The position numbers were made by a program, and so were the translations under genes. A DNA stretch of 13,398 nucleotides from positions 1 through 13,398 of the forward strand of contig JAGBVY010000046.1 in assembly GCA_017630115.1 (NCBI GenBank), in the 5' to 3' direction. Positions 6,637 to 13,334 of the stretch are shown here, in pieces (within the stretch, counting starts at the first letter, position 1; every line of letters begins with the position of its first letter). The notes beneath the pieces were generated by a model. That model did no database searches. It was not told the origin of the DNA and worked only from the letters and a program-made list of their open reading frames with translations. The stretch is from Tidjanibacter sp. Its GTDB lineage: Bacteria > Bacteroidota > Bacteroidia > Bacteroidales > Rikenellaceae.

Positions 6637-6658
6637 GAACTTTGTCGCGAGAAATCGT

Positions 6659-6666
6659 TATTTTTG
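6659..6666 (+). promoter_or_regulatory. Bacteroidota -7 box for the nitrilase-uvrA operon
   Basis: TATTTTTG exactly matches TAnnTTTG and lies 32 bases before the nitrilase ATG at 6699. The predicted transcript would carry both the amidase gene and uvrA. A good -33 TTTG is not present at the usual distance. The TTTG at 6641-6644 is too close, with a 14-base spacer. Confidence 0.55.
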
Positions 6667-6698
6667 CAAAAAATAATCCACTCCCCCATTTTAAGCCG

Positions 6699-7457
6699 AT
6701 GAAAGTTGCACTCGTACAATTCGACACTCTCCACTGCGCACCACAAGCCAACATCGCCACCATCGAACAACTACTCGCCGAGGTGGAGTGCGATTTGGTG
6801 GTGCTGCCCGAGATGTTCTCCACCGGTTACAACACCAACGCCGAGGCCATAGCCGAAGAGAACTACGGCCCCACAAGGCGCTGGATGGAATCCTATGCTG
6901 CCGAGCATAACTGCGGCGTAGTGGGCTCGGTGGCCGTTAGGGAGCGTGGTGAGTATCGCAACCGCCTCTACGTCTGTCTGCCCGACGGCACCACCTGCCA
7001 CTACGACAAGCGTCACCTTTTTACTTTCGCAGGTGAGGACAAGAGTTTCTCGGCAGGCAAGGAGCGCATCGTTGTAGAGTGGATGGGAGTGCGTATTCTG
7101 CCACTCGTTTGCTACGACCTAAGGTTCCCGGCGTGGAGCTACCTGCCCGGAGCGGTGGATTTGATTATCTACTCGGCGGCGTGGCCCGCAGGGCGCATTG
7201 GCGCTTGGCAGACACTCCTACCTGCGCGTGCCATCGAAAATCAGGCGTGGGTAGTGGGAGTAAACCGCCTAGGCAACGATCTCCACAACACCCCCCACTC
7301 AGGCCATTCGGCAGCCTACGACTACTTGGGTCACAAGGTGGCCGACTGCAACGAGGTGCAGAGGGTTGAGGTGGTAGAGATTGACCCCGAGAAATGTAGG
7401 ATATTTAGAGAAAAATTTAGGGCTTGGCAGGATGCCGACCAAATCACAATCAAATGA
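6699..7457 (+). CDS. Nitrilase-family amidase, omega-amidase (YafV/NIT2) type
   Basis: Carbon-nitrogen hydrolases of this branch hydrolyse omega-amides such as 2-oxoglutaramate, a product of glutamine transamination. The 252-residue protein has the full catalytic triad: E38 in VVLPEMFSTGYN, K104 in HYDKRHLF and C138 in LVCYDLRFP. The KRHLFTFAGEDKSFSAG stretch (104-120) is typical of the YafV/omega-amidase group, which supports this over nitrilase or N-carbamoylase activity. The exact substrate is inferred. The ATG at 6699 gives the usual N-terminus MKVALVQFD, and the open frame upstream crosses the promoter. The stop codon overlaps the uvrA start as ATGA (7454-7457), indicating one operon with translational coupling. 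No functional link between an omega-amidase and nucleotide excision repair is evident. Confidence 0.92.
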   Translation: MKVALVQFDTLHCAPQANIATIEQLLAEVECDLVVLPEMFSTGYNTNAEAIAEENYGPTRRWMESYAAEHNCGVVGSVAVRERGEYRNRLYVCLPDGTTCHYDKRHLFTFAGEDKSFSAGKERIVVEWMGVRILPLVCYDLRFPAWSYLPGAVDLIIYSAAWPAGRIGAWQTLLPARAIENQAWVVGVNRLGNDLHNTPHSGHSAAYDYLGHKVADCNEVQRVEVVEIDPEKCRIFREKFRAWQDADQITIK

Positions 7458-10285
7458 GCAACCAACACGATAGCATAATCATAACCGGTGCGAGGGTCAA
7501 TAATCTGAAAAATATCGACCTTGAAATACCGCGCAACAGCCTTGTGGTAATCACAGGACTGTCGGGTAGTGGCAAGTCGTCGCTTGCCTTCGACACCATC
7601 TATGCCGAGGGGCAGAGGCGCTATATGGAGACCCTATCGTCGTATGCACGTCAGTTTGTAGGCACTATGGAACGCCCCGATGTCGATAAGATTGAAGGTC
7701 TCAGCCCTGTGGTGGCCATTGAACAAAAGACCACCAACAAAAACCCACGCTCGACGGTGGGTACAGTGACTGAGATTAACGACTTTCTACGCTTGCTCTA
7801 TGCTCGTGCCTCGCGCGCCTACTCGCCCGCCACGGGAGAGGAGATGGTACACTACACCGACGAACAGATTATGGGCCTCATCGAAGAGAACTTTGCAGGC
7901 CACAAGATAGCCCTCCTTGCTCCCGTAATCAAGGGTCGTAAGGGTCACTACCGCGAACTTTTTGAGGGTTTTGCCCGCCGAGGTTTCATCCACGCAAGGA
8001 TTGACGGCGTGGTGATGGAGATTAGCTCAGGTATGAAACTCGACCGCTACAAGACGCACAACATCGAGCTGGTGATAGACCGACTGATTGTTGGCGAGAG
8101 TGGCCACGACAGACTATCCAAGAGCCTAAAAGAGGCTATGCGTCAGGGTAAAGGTACTATTTTGGTCTATGACTATGCGCTCGATACGGCACGCTACTAC
8201 TCGCGCCACCTGATGTGCCCCACAACGGGCGATTCGTTCGACGAGCCCGCACCCCACACCTTCTCGTTCAACTCTCCCCAAGGAGCTTGCCCCCACTGCG
8301 GTGGTTTGGGCGAGGAGGCCACATTTGACAAAGAAAAAATCATCCCCAATCCACAACTAAGCATTGCAGAGGGAGGTCTTACACCGCTCTCGAAAGTAAG
8401 CAACAAGTGGATTTCAGCTATACTCTCGGCCCTAGGACGACGCTACGATTTCACCATCGACGACCCCATTGGGTCGCTCTCGGAGGAGGCTCTATCGGCC
8501 ATCATCAATGGCGACGCCGAACCTATGGCCATCGACACCCGTAGCATCTATGGCGGTGGCGGTGTGCAGATGACTGCTTGGCAGGGCATAGTGCAGTATC
8601 TCGAACAAGACAAAGAGGAGAGCGGTCGGGGCACGGGCGCCAAGTGGTTGGGACAATTTATCGAACATAAGCCTTGTAGCCTCTGCGGTGGCACAAGACT
8701 CAAAAGCGAGGCTCTCCAATTCCGCATCGCAGGCAAGAACATTGCCGAAGTGTCGGATATGAGCATCGAAAGGTTGCGCGAGTGGATTGCGAGCGTACCC
8801 GAACAGATGACCTCGAAGGAGCTGGCCATTGCTCGCGAGATACTCAAAGAGATTGGCGACCGACTCGGTTTCTTGTGCGATGTAGGTTTGGGCTACCTAT
8901 CGCTCTCGCGCCCATCGCGTTCGCTTTCGGGCGGTGAGAGTCAGCGCATCAGACTCGCCACTCAGGTAGGCTCAAAGCTTGTCAATGTGCTCTACATTCT
9001 CGACGAGCCAAGCATTGGACTCCACCAAAGGGACAATCGCAAACTCATTGATAGTCTGAAAAACCTACGCAACGAGGGCAACTCCATCATTGTAGTTGAG
9101 CACGACGAGGAGATGATGCGTTCGGCCGACTGGATAGTAGATATAGGCCCTCTGGCGGGTCGCAAGGGAGGCGAGATTGTGGCGCAAGGCACATTTGACG
9201 ATATTGTATCAGCCGATTCACTCACTGCCGACTACCTTAGTGGCCGACGCACCATTGAGCTACCCGCAAGCCGACGCACACCAAGCGGTAGGTCACTACG
9301 AATTGAGGGAGCAAGAGGCAACAATCTGAAAGGTGTGAATGTGGATATTCCTCTGGGGCTTATGGTCTGCATCACGGGCGTGAGTGGCAGTGGCAAGTCG
9401 TCGCTCATAAACGAAACCCTGCGTCCCTACCTTAGTCGCACCCTGAATAGGTCGTTCGACCAAGCATTGCCATTTGACACCATAGTAGGTGTAGAACATC
9501 TAACCAAGGTGGTTGTGGTGGACCAGAGTCCTATTGGTCGCACCCCTAGGAGTAACCCTGCCACCTACTCCAACGTATTTGCCGACATCCGCAAGCTCTT
9601 CGAGAAGACCCAAGATGCACAAGTGAGGGGTTTTGGAGCAGGCCGATTCTCGTTCAACGTCAAGGGTGGCCGCTGTGAGGAGTGCAAGGGTGCGGGAGTG
9701 CAGACCATCGAGATGAACTTCCTGCCCGACGTATATGTCACCTGCAAGGCCTGCGGAGGACATCGCTACAACCGCGAGACATTGGAGGTGAAATATAAGG
9801 GCAAGAATATAGACGACGTACTTTCGATGACCATCAACCAAGCCGTTGAGTTCTTCGAGAGCATTCCCAAGATTTACACCAAGCTCAAAGCTATACAGGA
9901 GGTGGGCCTGGGCTACCTCAAACTCGGCCAGAGTTGCACCACCCTCTCGGGAGGCGAGAGCCAGCGCATAAAACTGGCTGCCGAGCTTGCAGGCCGCGAT
10001 ACGGGTAGCACACTCTACATCTTCGATGAGCCTACAACAGGCCTCCACTTTGAAGACATCCGTCAGCTACTGAGCGTATTCCAGAAGTTGGTAGATAGGG
10101 GCAATAGTGTGGTTATCATCGAGCACAATCTTGACGTCATCAAGTGTGCCGACTGGATTATTGATATGGGCCCCGAAGGTGGCGAGGCAGGAGGCAGAGT
10201 GATTGCCGAAGGAACGCCCGAGCAGGTAGCAAAGATTACCGCAAGCCACACGGGTCGTTTCTTGGCCGAGATTTTGGACAAATAA
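7454..10285 (+). CDS. uvrA: Excinuclease ABC subunit UvrA
   Basis: UvrA is the damage-recognition ATPase of nucleotide excision repair, which loads UvrB at DNA lesions. The 943-residue protein is full length. It has two ABC modules: Walker A GLSGSGKSS (35-43) and GVSGSGKSS (642-650), signatures LSGGESQRI (491-499 and 831-839), Walker B YILDEPSIGL (514-523) and YIFDEPTTGL (855-864). Zinc module 2 is intact (C741, C744, C764, C767), and so is the CSLC pair at C408/C411. Zinc module 1 is incomplete: C255-P-T-T258 replaces the usual CxxC, while its partner pair C279/C282 is present. The ATG at 7454 overlaps the upstream stop codon. An in-frame TTG ten codons earlier lies inside the nitrilase gene and is unlikely. 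A palindromic terminator follows. Confidence 0.97.
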   Translation: MSNQHDSIIITGARVNNLKNIDLEIPRNSLVVITGLSGSGKSSLAFDTIYAEGQRRYMETLSSYARQFVGTMERPDVDKIEGLSPVVAIEQKTTNKNPRSTVGTVTEINDFLRLLYARASRAYSPATGEEMVHYTDEQIMGLIEENFAGHKIALLAPVIKGRKGHYRELFEGFARRGFIHARIDGVVMEISSGMKLDRYKTHNIELVIDRLIVGESGHDRLSKSLKEAMRQGKGTILVYDYALDTARYYSRHLMCPTTGDSFDEPAPHTFSFNSPQGACPHCGGLGEEATFDKEKIIPNPQLSIAEGGLTPLSKVSNKWISAILSALGRRYDFTIDDPIGSLSEEALSAIINGDAEPMAIDTRSIYGGGGVQMTAWQGIVQYLEQDKEESGRGTGAKWLGQFIEHKPCSLCGGTRLKSEALQFRIAGKNIAEVSDMSIERLREWIASVPEQMTSKELAIAREILKEIGDRLGFLCDVGLGYLSLSRPSRSLSGGESQRIRLATQVGSKLVNVLYILDEPSIGLHQRDNRKLIDSLKNLRNEGNSIIVVEHDEEMMRSADWIVDIGPLAGRKGGEIVAQGTFDDIVSADSLTADYLSGRRTIELPASRRTPSGRSLRIEGARGNNLKGVNVDIPLGLMVCITGVSGSGKSSLINETLRPYLSRTLNRSFDQALPFDTIVGVEHLTKVVVVDQSPIGRTPRSNPATYSNVFADIRKLFEKTQDAQVRGFGAGRFSFNVKGGRCEECKGAGVQTIEMNFLPDVYVTCKACGGHRYNRETLEVKYKGKNIDDVLSMTINQAVEFFESIPKIYTKLKAIQEVGLGYLKLGQSCTTLSGGESQRIKLAAELAGRDTGSTLYIFDEPTTGLHFEDIRQLLSVFQKLVDRGNSVVIIEHNLDVIKCADWIIDMGPEGGEAGGRVIAEGTPEQVAKITASHTGRFLAEILDK

Positions 10286-10306
10286 GAATGTAGGACCACT
10301 ACTCTT

Positions 10307-10336
10307 GTAGCGCGTGCAACCGATTGCACGCGCTAC
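10307..10336 (+). terminator. Terminator hairpin after uvrA
   Basis: GTAGCGCGTGCAA (10307-10319) and TTGCACGCGCTAC (10324-10336) are perfect 13-base arms around a CCGA loop. The tail is TTATTTATT rather than a pure T-run. The very stable stem and its place 22 bases after the uvrA stop codon support termination. Confidence 0.8.
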
Positions 10337-10349
10337 TTATTTATTGGCA

Positions 10350-10366
10350 TAGGCACGCTATTTGCA
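10350..10366 (+). promoter_or_regulatory. Sigma-54-like -24/-12 promoter before lipid genes
   Basis: TAGGCACG-ctat-TTGCA matches TTGGCACG-N4-TTGCA at 12 of 13 positions. GG (10352-10353) and GC (10364-10365) are spaced by 10 bases. It follows the uvrA terminator just as the first site follows the rsmA terminator. The predicted transcript start is near 10377. That gives a leader of about 160 bases to the favoured ATG at 10539, or about 39 bases to an in-frame ATG at 10416. No TAnnTTTG box is visible between here and 10539. Confidence 0.5.
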
Positions 10367-10538
10367 CTCTTCTGCCACGACAGCAAACATCCACAACCTC
10401 TCACAAAAAGTCCAAATGGTCGAAACATCACTTGCAAAGCAAAATATAAGTCGCAGTGGTGGAGTTATGTCAGGGAAAAACGGACCACACCGAGCCAACT
10501 ATCCGCTCGAAGGTGGTCGCAAACCCAACCACACCACT

Positions 10539-11267
10539 ATGACAACCGAACGAGCAACTCGTATTCAAACCTCCCTACTCAACGGCGTTGAGAAGAGAAC
10601 ACTCGTATGGCTGGCCGAGCGTCAGCCACAATGGGTCACCTCCGACCTACTTACCTACCTCGGCATCTTTGGCGCTCTGCTCTGCGGTGCAGGCTTTGCC
10701 CTCTCATCGCTCGACATCAACTTTCTTTGGCTCTCCTCCTTTGGACTGGTAGTCAATTGGTATGGCGACTCGCTCGACGGCACACTCGCCAGAGTCAGGG
10801 AGTGTCAGAGGCCAAAATATGGATTCTTTATCGACCACTCCGTCGATGCCATAACCATAACACTTATGTGCGTTGGCGCAGGTCTTTCGCCTCTGCTGAG
10901 GCTTGATGTGGCTCTCGGAGTGCTAGCCGCCTACCTGATACTCTCGGTCTATACCTACGTCTGCACCATCGTCACCAACAAAATGAGGCTCACCTATGGC
11001 GTTATGGGCCCAACGGAGTTTCGTTTGTTGGTCATCCTCACCAACACACTCTTCATCTACACCCCGTGGCACACACTCAGCTACACCATTGGTTCTGCTA
11101 CATTCTCGCTCTTTGACCTGATTGCACTTGGCGTCATTGGCTTGATAATGTTGCTTTGGACAAACCAATGGCTCTCGGACCGCAAACAGCTCTCCAAGCT
11201 CGACCCACCCAAGAGGTACAACCCCACAGCAAAATCGCCCCGAAAAAGAGGTCAGACTAAACAATAA
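10539..11267 (+). CDS. CDP-alcohol phosphatidyltransferase family membrane enzyme
   Basis: This family transfers a phosphatidyl (or similar) group from a CDP-activated lipid to an alcohol, or the reverse, in making membrane lipid head groups. The 242-residue protein carries the full catalytic signature D-x2-D-G-x2-A-R-x9-G-x3-D-x3-D: D77, D80, G81, A84, R85, G95, D99 and D103, within a protein of about six hydrophobic segments (first near 31-55, last near 188-208). The acceptor alcohol cannot be read from sequence; phosphatidylinositol-type, glycerophosphate and other products remain possible. The ATG at 10539 (MTTERATRIQ) is preferred because the region before it looks non-conserved. In-frame ATGs at 10467 and 10416 would add 24 or 41 residues. 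The C-terminus is very basic. The GtrA-acyltransferase gene follows 62 bases later. Confidence 0.88.
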   Translation: MTTERATRIQTSLLNGVEKRTLVWLAERQPQWVTSDLLTYLGIFGALLCGAGFALSSLDINFLWLSSFGLVVNWYGDSLDGTLARVRECQRPKYGFFIDHSVDAITITLMCVGAGLSPLLRLDVALGVLAAYLILSVYTYVCTIVTNKMRLTYGVMGPTEFRLLVILTNTLFIYTPWHTLSYTIGSATFSLFDLIALGVIGLIMLLWTNQWLSDRKQLSKLDPPKRYNPTAKSPRKRGQTKQ

Positions 11268-11282
11268 CAACATCGCTACCAG

Positions 11283-11290
11283 CCCCCCCC
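11283..11290 (+). repeat. C8 homopolymer tract
   Basis: A run of eight C lies in the 62-base gap between the phosphotransferase and GtrA-acyltransferase genes, 40 bases upstream of the latter's start. Such runs can change length by slippage. It is outside both coding regions, so any effect would be on expression. A weak -7-like sequence AACCTTTG (11298-11305) follows it. Confidence 0.7.
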
Positions 11291-11329
11291 AACGAGAAAC
11301 CTTTGTAAAATTCACTTTTCACGAGAAGG

Positions 11330-12610
11330 ATGTTTGGTAGGTATATGAAATTTATGCTCACACGAGCTGCGGGCACATTGGCCGACACACTGGTGCTATG
11401 GCTGATGGCCCACTATGTCTTCGACGGTGGATACTGGGCCACCTACATCATCTCGCCCCTAATATCATTTGAGGTGGCTGTGATGTGCAACTTTCTCTGC
11501 TCCTACTACTGGGTGTGGAGTGGTCGCATAAGCCACCGAAGCGCGCGCTCATTCTGGCTACACTTCGTAGGCTTCAACCTATCCTCAGTGGCAGGATTCT
11601 TGGTAAAGATGCTCTTTCTGCTACTCTTCGAGCGCATATTTGGTTGGGGCGTGGTTTGGTGCAATCTCGCAGCACTATCCATATCGGGGGTGCTCAACTT
11701 CTTGCTCTCGGACAGGATTGTGTTTCGCACCAAGCGACAAGAGCCACAACATATACTCCTTGAGACCAATGAGTTATCGGCCATATCGCCCATTTTTAGA
11801 GGCAGGGTTGGCAGGCTCTTTGCACGCTTTGCCCTACGGCTCTGCGGAGTGGATGCACTCAACCGCATCTACGACCACATCTACCCCTACAAGGGAGCTG
11901 AGGCTGCCCAAAAAGCATTGGAAAAGATAGGTTGCGACTACCTTGTTGGCTCGGCCGAGAGGCTCAACGAACTACCCGAAGGGGCTTTTATCACAATCAG
12001 TAACCACCCCTATGGCGCACTCGACGGAGTGATACTGCTCGACCTTTTGGGGCACCGCAGGGCAGACCTGAAAGTGATGGTCAATGAGCTACTGTGGCGT
12101 GTAGAGCCACTGCGGGATAACTTTATTGCCGTAACTCCCACAACCACACACAAGCAAAGCGCCAACGCCACAACACTCAATGGCATACGTTCCTGCCTGA
12201 AACACCTCGCCTCGGGCCACCCGATGTCGTTTTTCCCCTCAGGAGCGGTATCGGACCTCCACCCTCTCAGGGGCGAAATTGCCGACCGCCAATGGCAGGA
12301 TAGCCTTCTGAGGCTCATCCAAAAGGCCAATGTGCCCGTTGTACCAATCCACTTCGAGGGGCGCAACTCGCTATTCTACTACACTTTGGGCCTCATTGAT
12401 TGGCGCATCAGGCTACTCAGGCTGCCACGCGAGGTGCTCAACAAAGGGCGCGGCCGACACAGCCTAACAATTGGCCCCACCATCTGGCCATCGACCATAG
12501 CCGCAGCAGGGTCGGTGGAGGAGATTGGAGAACTATTGCGTAAGGCTGTCTATGAGCTGCCGCAAGCAAGCACATACACCCCAAGCAGCCTACTTAGAAA
12601 AGAGAAGTAA
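11330..12610 (+). CDS. GtrA-like membrane domain fused to acyltransferase
   Basis: The 426-residue protein joins two domains in one uninterrupted frame. Residues 1-132 resemble the GtrA family: four hydrophobic helices near 10-30, 38-60, 75-100 and 107-127, with the usual ending in which an N-F-x-L-S-R/D-x-x-V-F motif closes helix 4 (here NFLLSDRIVF, 123-132). GtrA proteins are linked to moving polyprenyl-phosphate-linked sugars across membranes. Residues about 195-385 are a PlsC/hemolysin-type acyltransferase: SNHPYGALDG (224-233) gives the H226-x5-D232 catalytic pair of the HPxGxLDG subgroup, FFPSGAVS (301-308) is the second motif, and VPVVPIHFEGRNS (335-347) the last. The product is unknown; a role in acylating a glycerolipid or amino-lipid is inferred. 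ATGs at 11330 and 11345 are both possible starts. The neighbouring phosphotransferase gene suggests a lipid-synthesis operon. Confidence 0.87.
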   Translation: MFGRYMKFMLTRAAGTLADTLVLWLMAHYVFDGGYWATYIISPLISFEVAVMCNFLCSYYWVWSGRISHRSARSFWLHFVGFNLSSVAGFLVKMLFLLLFERIFGWGVVWCNLAALSISGVLNFLLSDRIVFRTKRQEPQHILLETNELSAISPIFRGRVGRLFARFALRLCGVDALNRIYDHIYPYKGAEAAQKALEKIGCDYLVGSAERLNELPEGAFITISNHPYGALDGVILLDLLGHRRADLKVMVNELLWRVEPLRDNFIAVTPTTTHKQSANATTLNGIRSCLKHLASGHPMSFFPSGAVSDLHPLRGEIADRQWQDSLLRLIQKANVPVVPIHFEGRNSLFYYTLGLIDWRIRLLRLPREVLNKGRGRHSLTIGPTIWPSTIAAAGSVEEIGELLRKAVYELPQASTYTPSSLLRKEK

Positions 12611-12714
12611 ACTCGTTGGGCATCGTAGAATAGCAACTCGCAACAAGTTATCATTCTGCACTTTGAGCCGCAAATTATACTCGTAGGAAAAACACACCAA
12701 ACCAAATACAGACA

Positions 12715-12744
12715 TCTGCAAACAAAGATAATGCATTATATTTG
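12715..12744 (+). promoter_or_regulatory. Promoter of the DUF2147 gene
   Basis: TATATTTG (12737-12744) exactly matches TAnnTTTG, and TCTG (12715-12718), one mismatch from TTTG, lies 18 bases upstream in the -33 position. This is the most complete promoter of the main Bacteroidota type in the window. It overlaps the upstream in-frame ATG at 12731, which rules that codon out as the start. The remaining gap from 12611 shows no other feature. Confidence 0.65.
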
Positions 12745-12766
12745 CAGCAAGAACAAAACAATAATT

Positions 12767-13165
12767 ATGAAAAAATTTTTTACTACCATCGTCCTAATGC
12801 TCGTTAGCATTATGGCGCTTTCGGCCCAGAGCCAGTTTGTTGGCCAGTGGACCACCATCGACGACAAGACAGGCGAACCCGCAGGTATTGTAGAGATTTA
12901 CAAAGAGGCAACCGACGGCCTCTACTATGGTAAACTAATTGGCACCTACGGCGAGGACAAGAGCAGCGTTGGCACTATGATTGTCAGAGGTATGAAGTAT
13001 GAGGATGGCAAACTCGTGGGCGGCAAAGTTTACGACCCCGAAGCCAAGAAACTCTACTACTGCACCATCAAGTACAACGCCAAAGAGCAGCAGCTCGACC
13101 TTCGTGGCTCGCTCGACAAACGCGGTCTGTTGGGACGCACCCAGACTTGGGTTAAGAAACAGTAG
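12767..13165 (+). CDS. Exported DUF2147 family protein
   Basis: The 132-residue protein starts with a signal peptide, MKKFFTTIVLMLVSIMALSA, with likely cleavage after A20, so the mature protein is periplasmic or secreted. The mature part matches the DUF2147 pattern: FVGQWTTIDDKTGEPAGIVEIY (24-45) at the start, GLYYGKLIGT (51-60), VGGKVYDPEAKKLYYCTI (84-101) in the middle and DLRGSLDKRGLLGRTQTW (111-128) at the end. DUF2147 proteins form a small lipocalin-like barrel with no firmly known ligand. The family is common in Bacteroidota. The ATG at 12767 is chosen over 12731, which lies within the promoter and would spoil the signal peptide. The gene is alone, with its own promoter and terminator. 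Confidence 0.92.
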   Translation: MKKFFTTIVLMLVSIMALSAQSQFVGQWTTIDDKTGEPAGIVEIYKEATDGLYYGKLIGTYGEDKSSVGTMIVRGMKYEDGKLVGGKVYDPEAKKLYYCTIKYNAKEQQLDLRGSLDKRGLLGRTQTWVKKQ

Positions 13166-13198
13166 CACACACACTCTCATTCATACATAACAAACGCA

Positions 13199-13241
13199 GT
13201 GCGAGCGATGACGTGATTTCATCGCTCGCACGATTTTTTTT
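13199..13241 (+). terminator. Intrinsic terminator of the DUF2147 gene
   Basis: GTGCGAGCGATGA (13199-13211) pairs perfectly with TCATCGCTCGCAC (13219-13231), a 13-bp stem with a 7-base loop. It is followed by GA and eight T (13234-13241). It begins 33 bases after the stop codon. Confidence 0.94.
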
Positions 13242-13271
13242 GCGGCAGTTGGTTGCTGGCAAGTTGAAAGT

Positions 13272-13334
13272 AGAGAGGGAGGTTAGGGAACTTAGGGAGG
13301 TTAGGGAATAGGGCCTATAAGGCCTATAAGGCCC
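13272..13334. repeat. Degenerate 9-bp tandem repeat
   Basis: Seven consecutive 9-bp units share partial identity: AGAGAGGGA, GGTTAGGGA, ACTTAGGGA, GGTTAGGGA, ATAGGGCCT, ATAAGGCCT and ATAAGGCCC. The sequence changes along the array, but the period stays at nine. No open reading frame or promoter is evident. It follows the DUF2147 terminator after a unique stretch of about 30 bases (13242-13271). Confidence 0.8.

Noticed and set aside
6665..6680. A third sigma-54-like site on the minus strand upstream of the cvfB-like gene (TGG and TTGCA with GG-N10-GC).
   Set aside because: The -24 half lacks the CACG part, the region is simply A/T-rich, and an exact TAnnTTTG box lies nearer the gene.
6590..6823. 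N-terminal extension of 78 codons for the cvfB-like protein.
   Set aside because: It runs through the divergent promoter region and into the nitrilase gene; the ATG at 6587-6589 gives the normal family length.
10286..10295. The 10-mer GAATGTAGGA shared with 5730-5739 between genes.
   Set aside because: Shared 10-mers are expected many times by chance in 13 kb, and the flanking bases do not extend the match.
10416..10538. Longer N-terminus or a separate small gene before the phosphotransferase.
   Set aside because: The translated stretch looks low in conserved character and polar; the family N-terminus fits MTTERATRIQ. Kept only as an alternative start because of the 51-base spacing from the sigma-54-like site.
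12731..12766. Upstream ATG giving 12 extra residues on the DUF2147 protein.
   Set aside because: It lies within the TATATTTG promoter box and would put residues before an otherwise perfect signal peptide.
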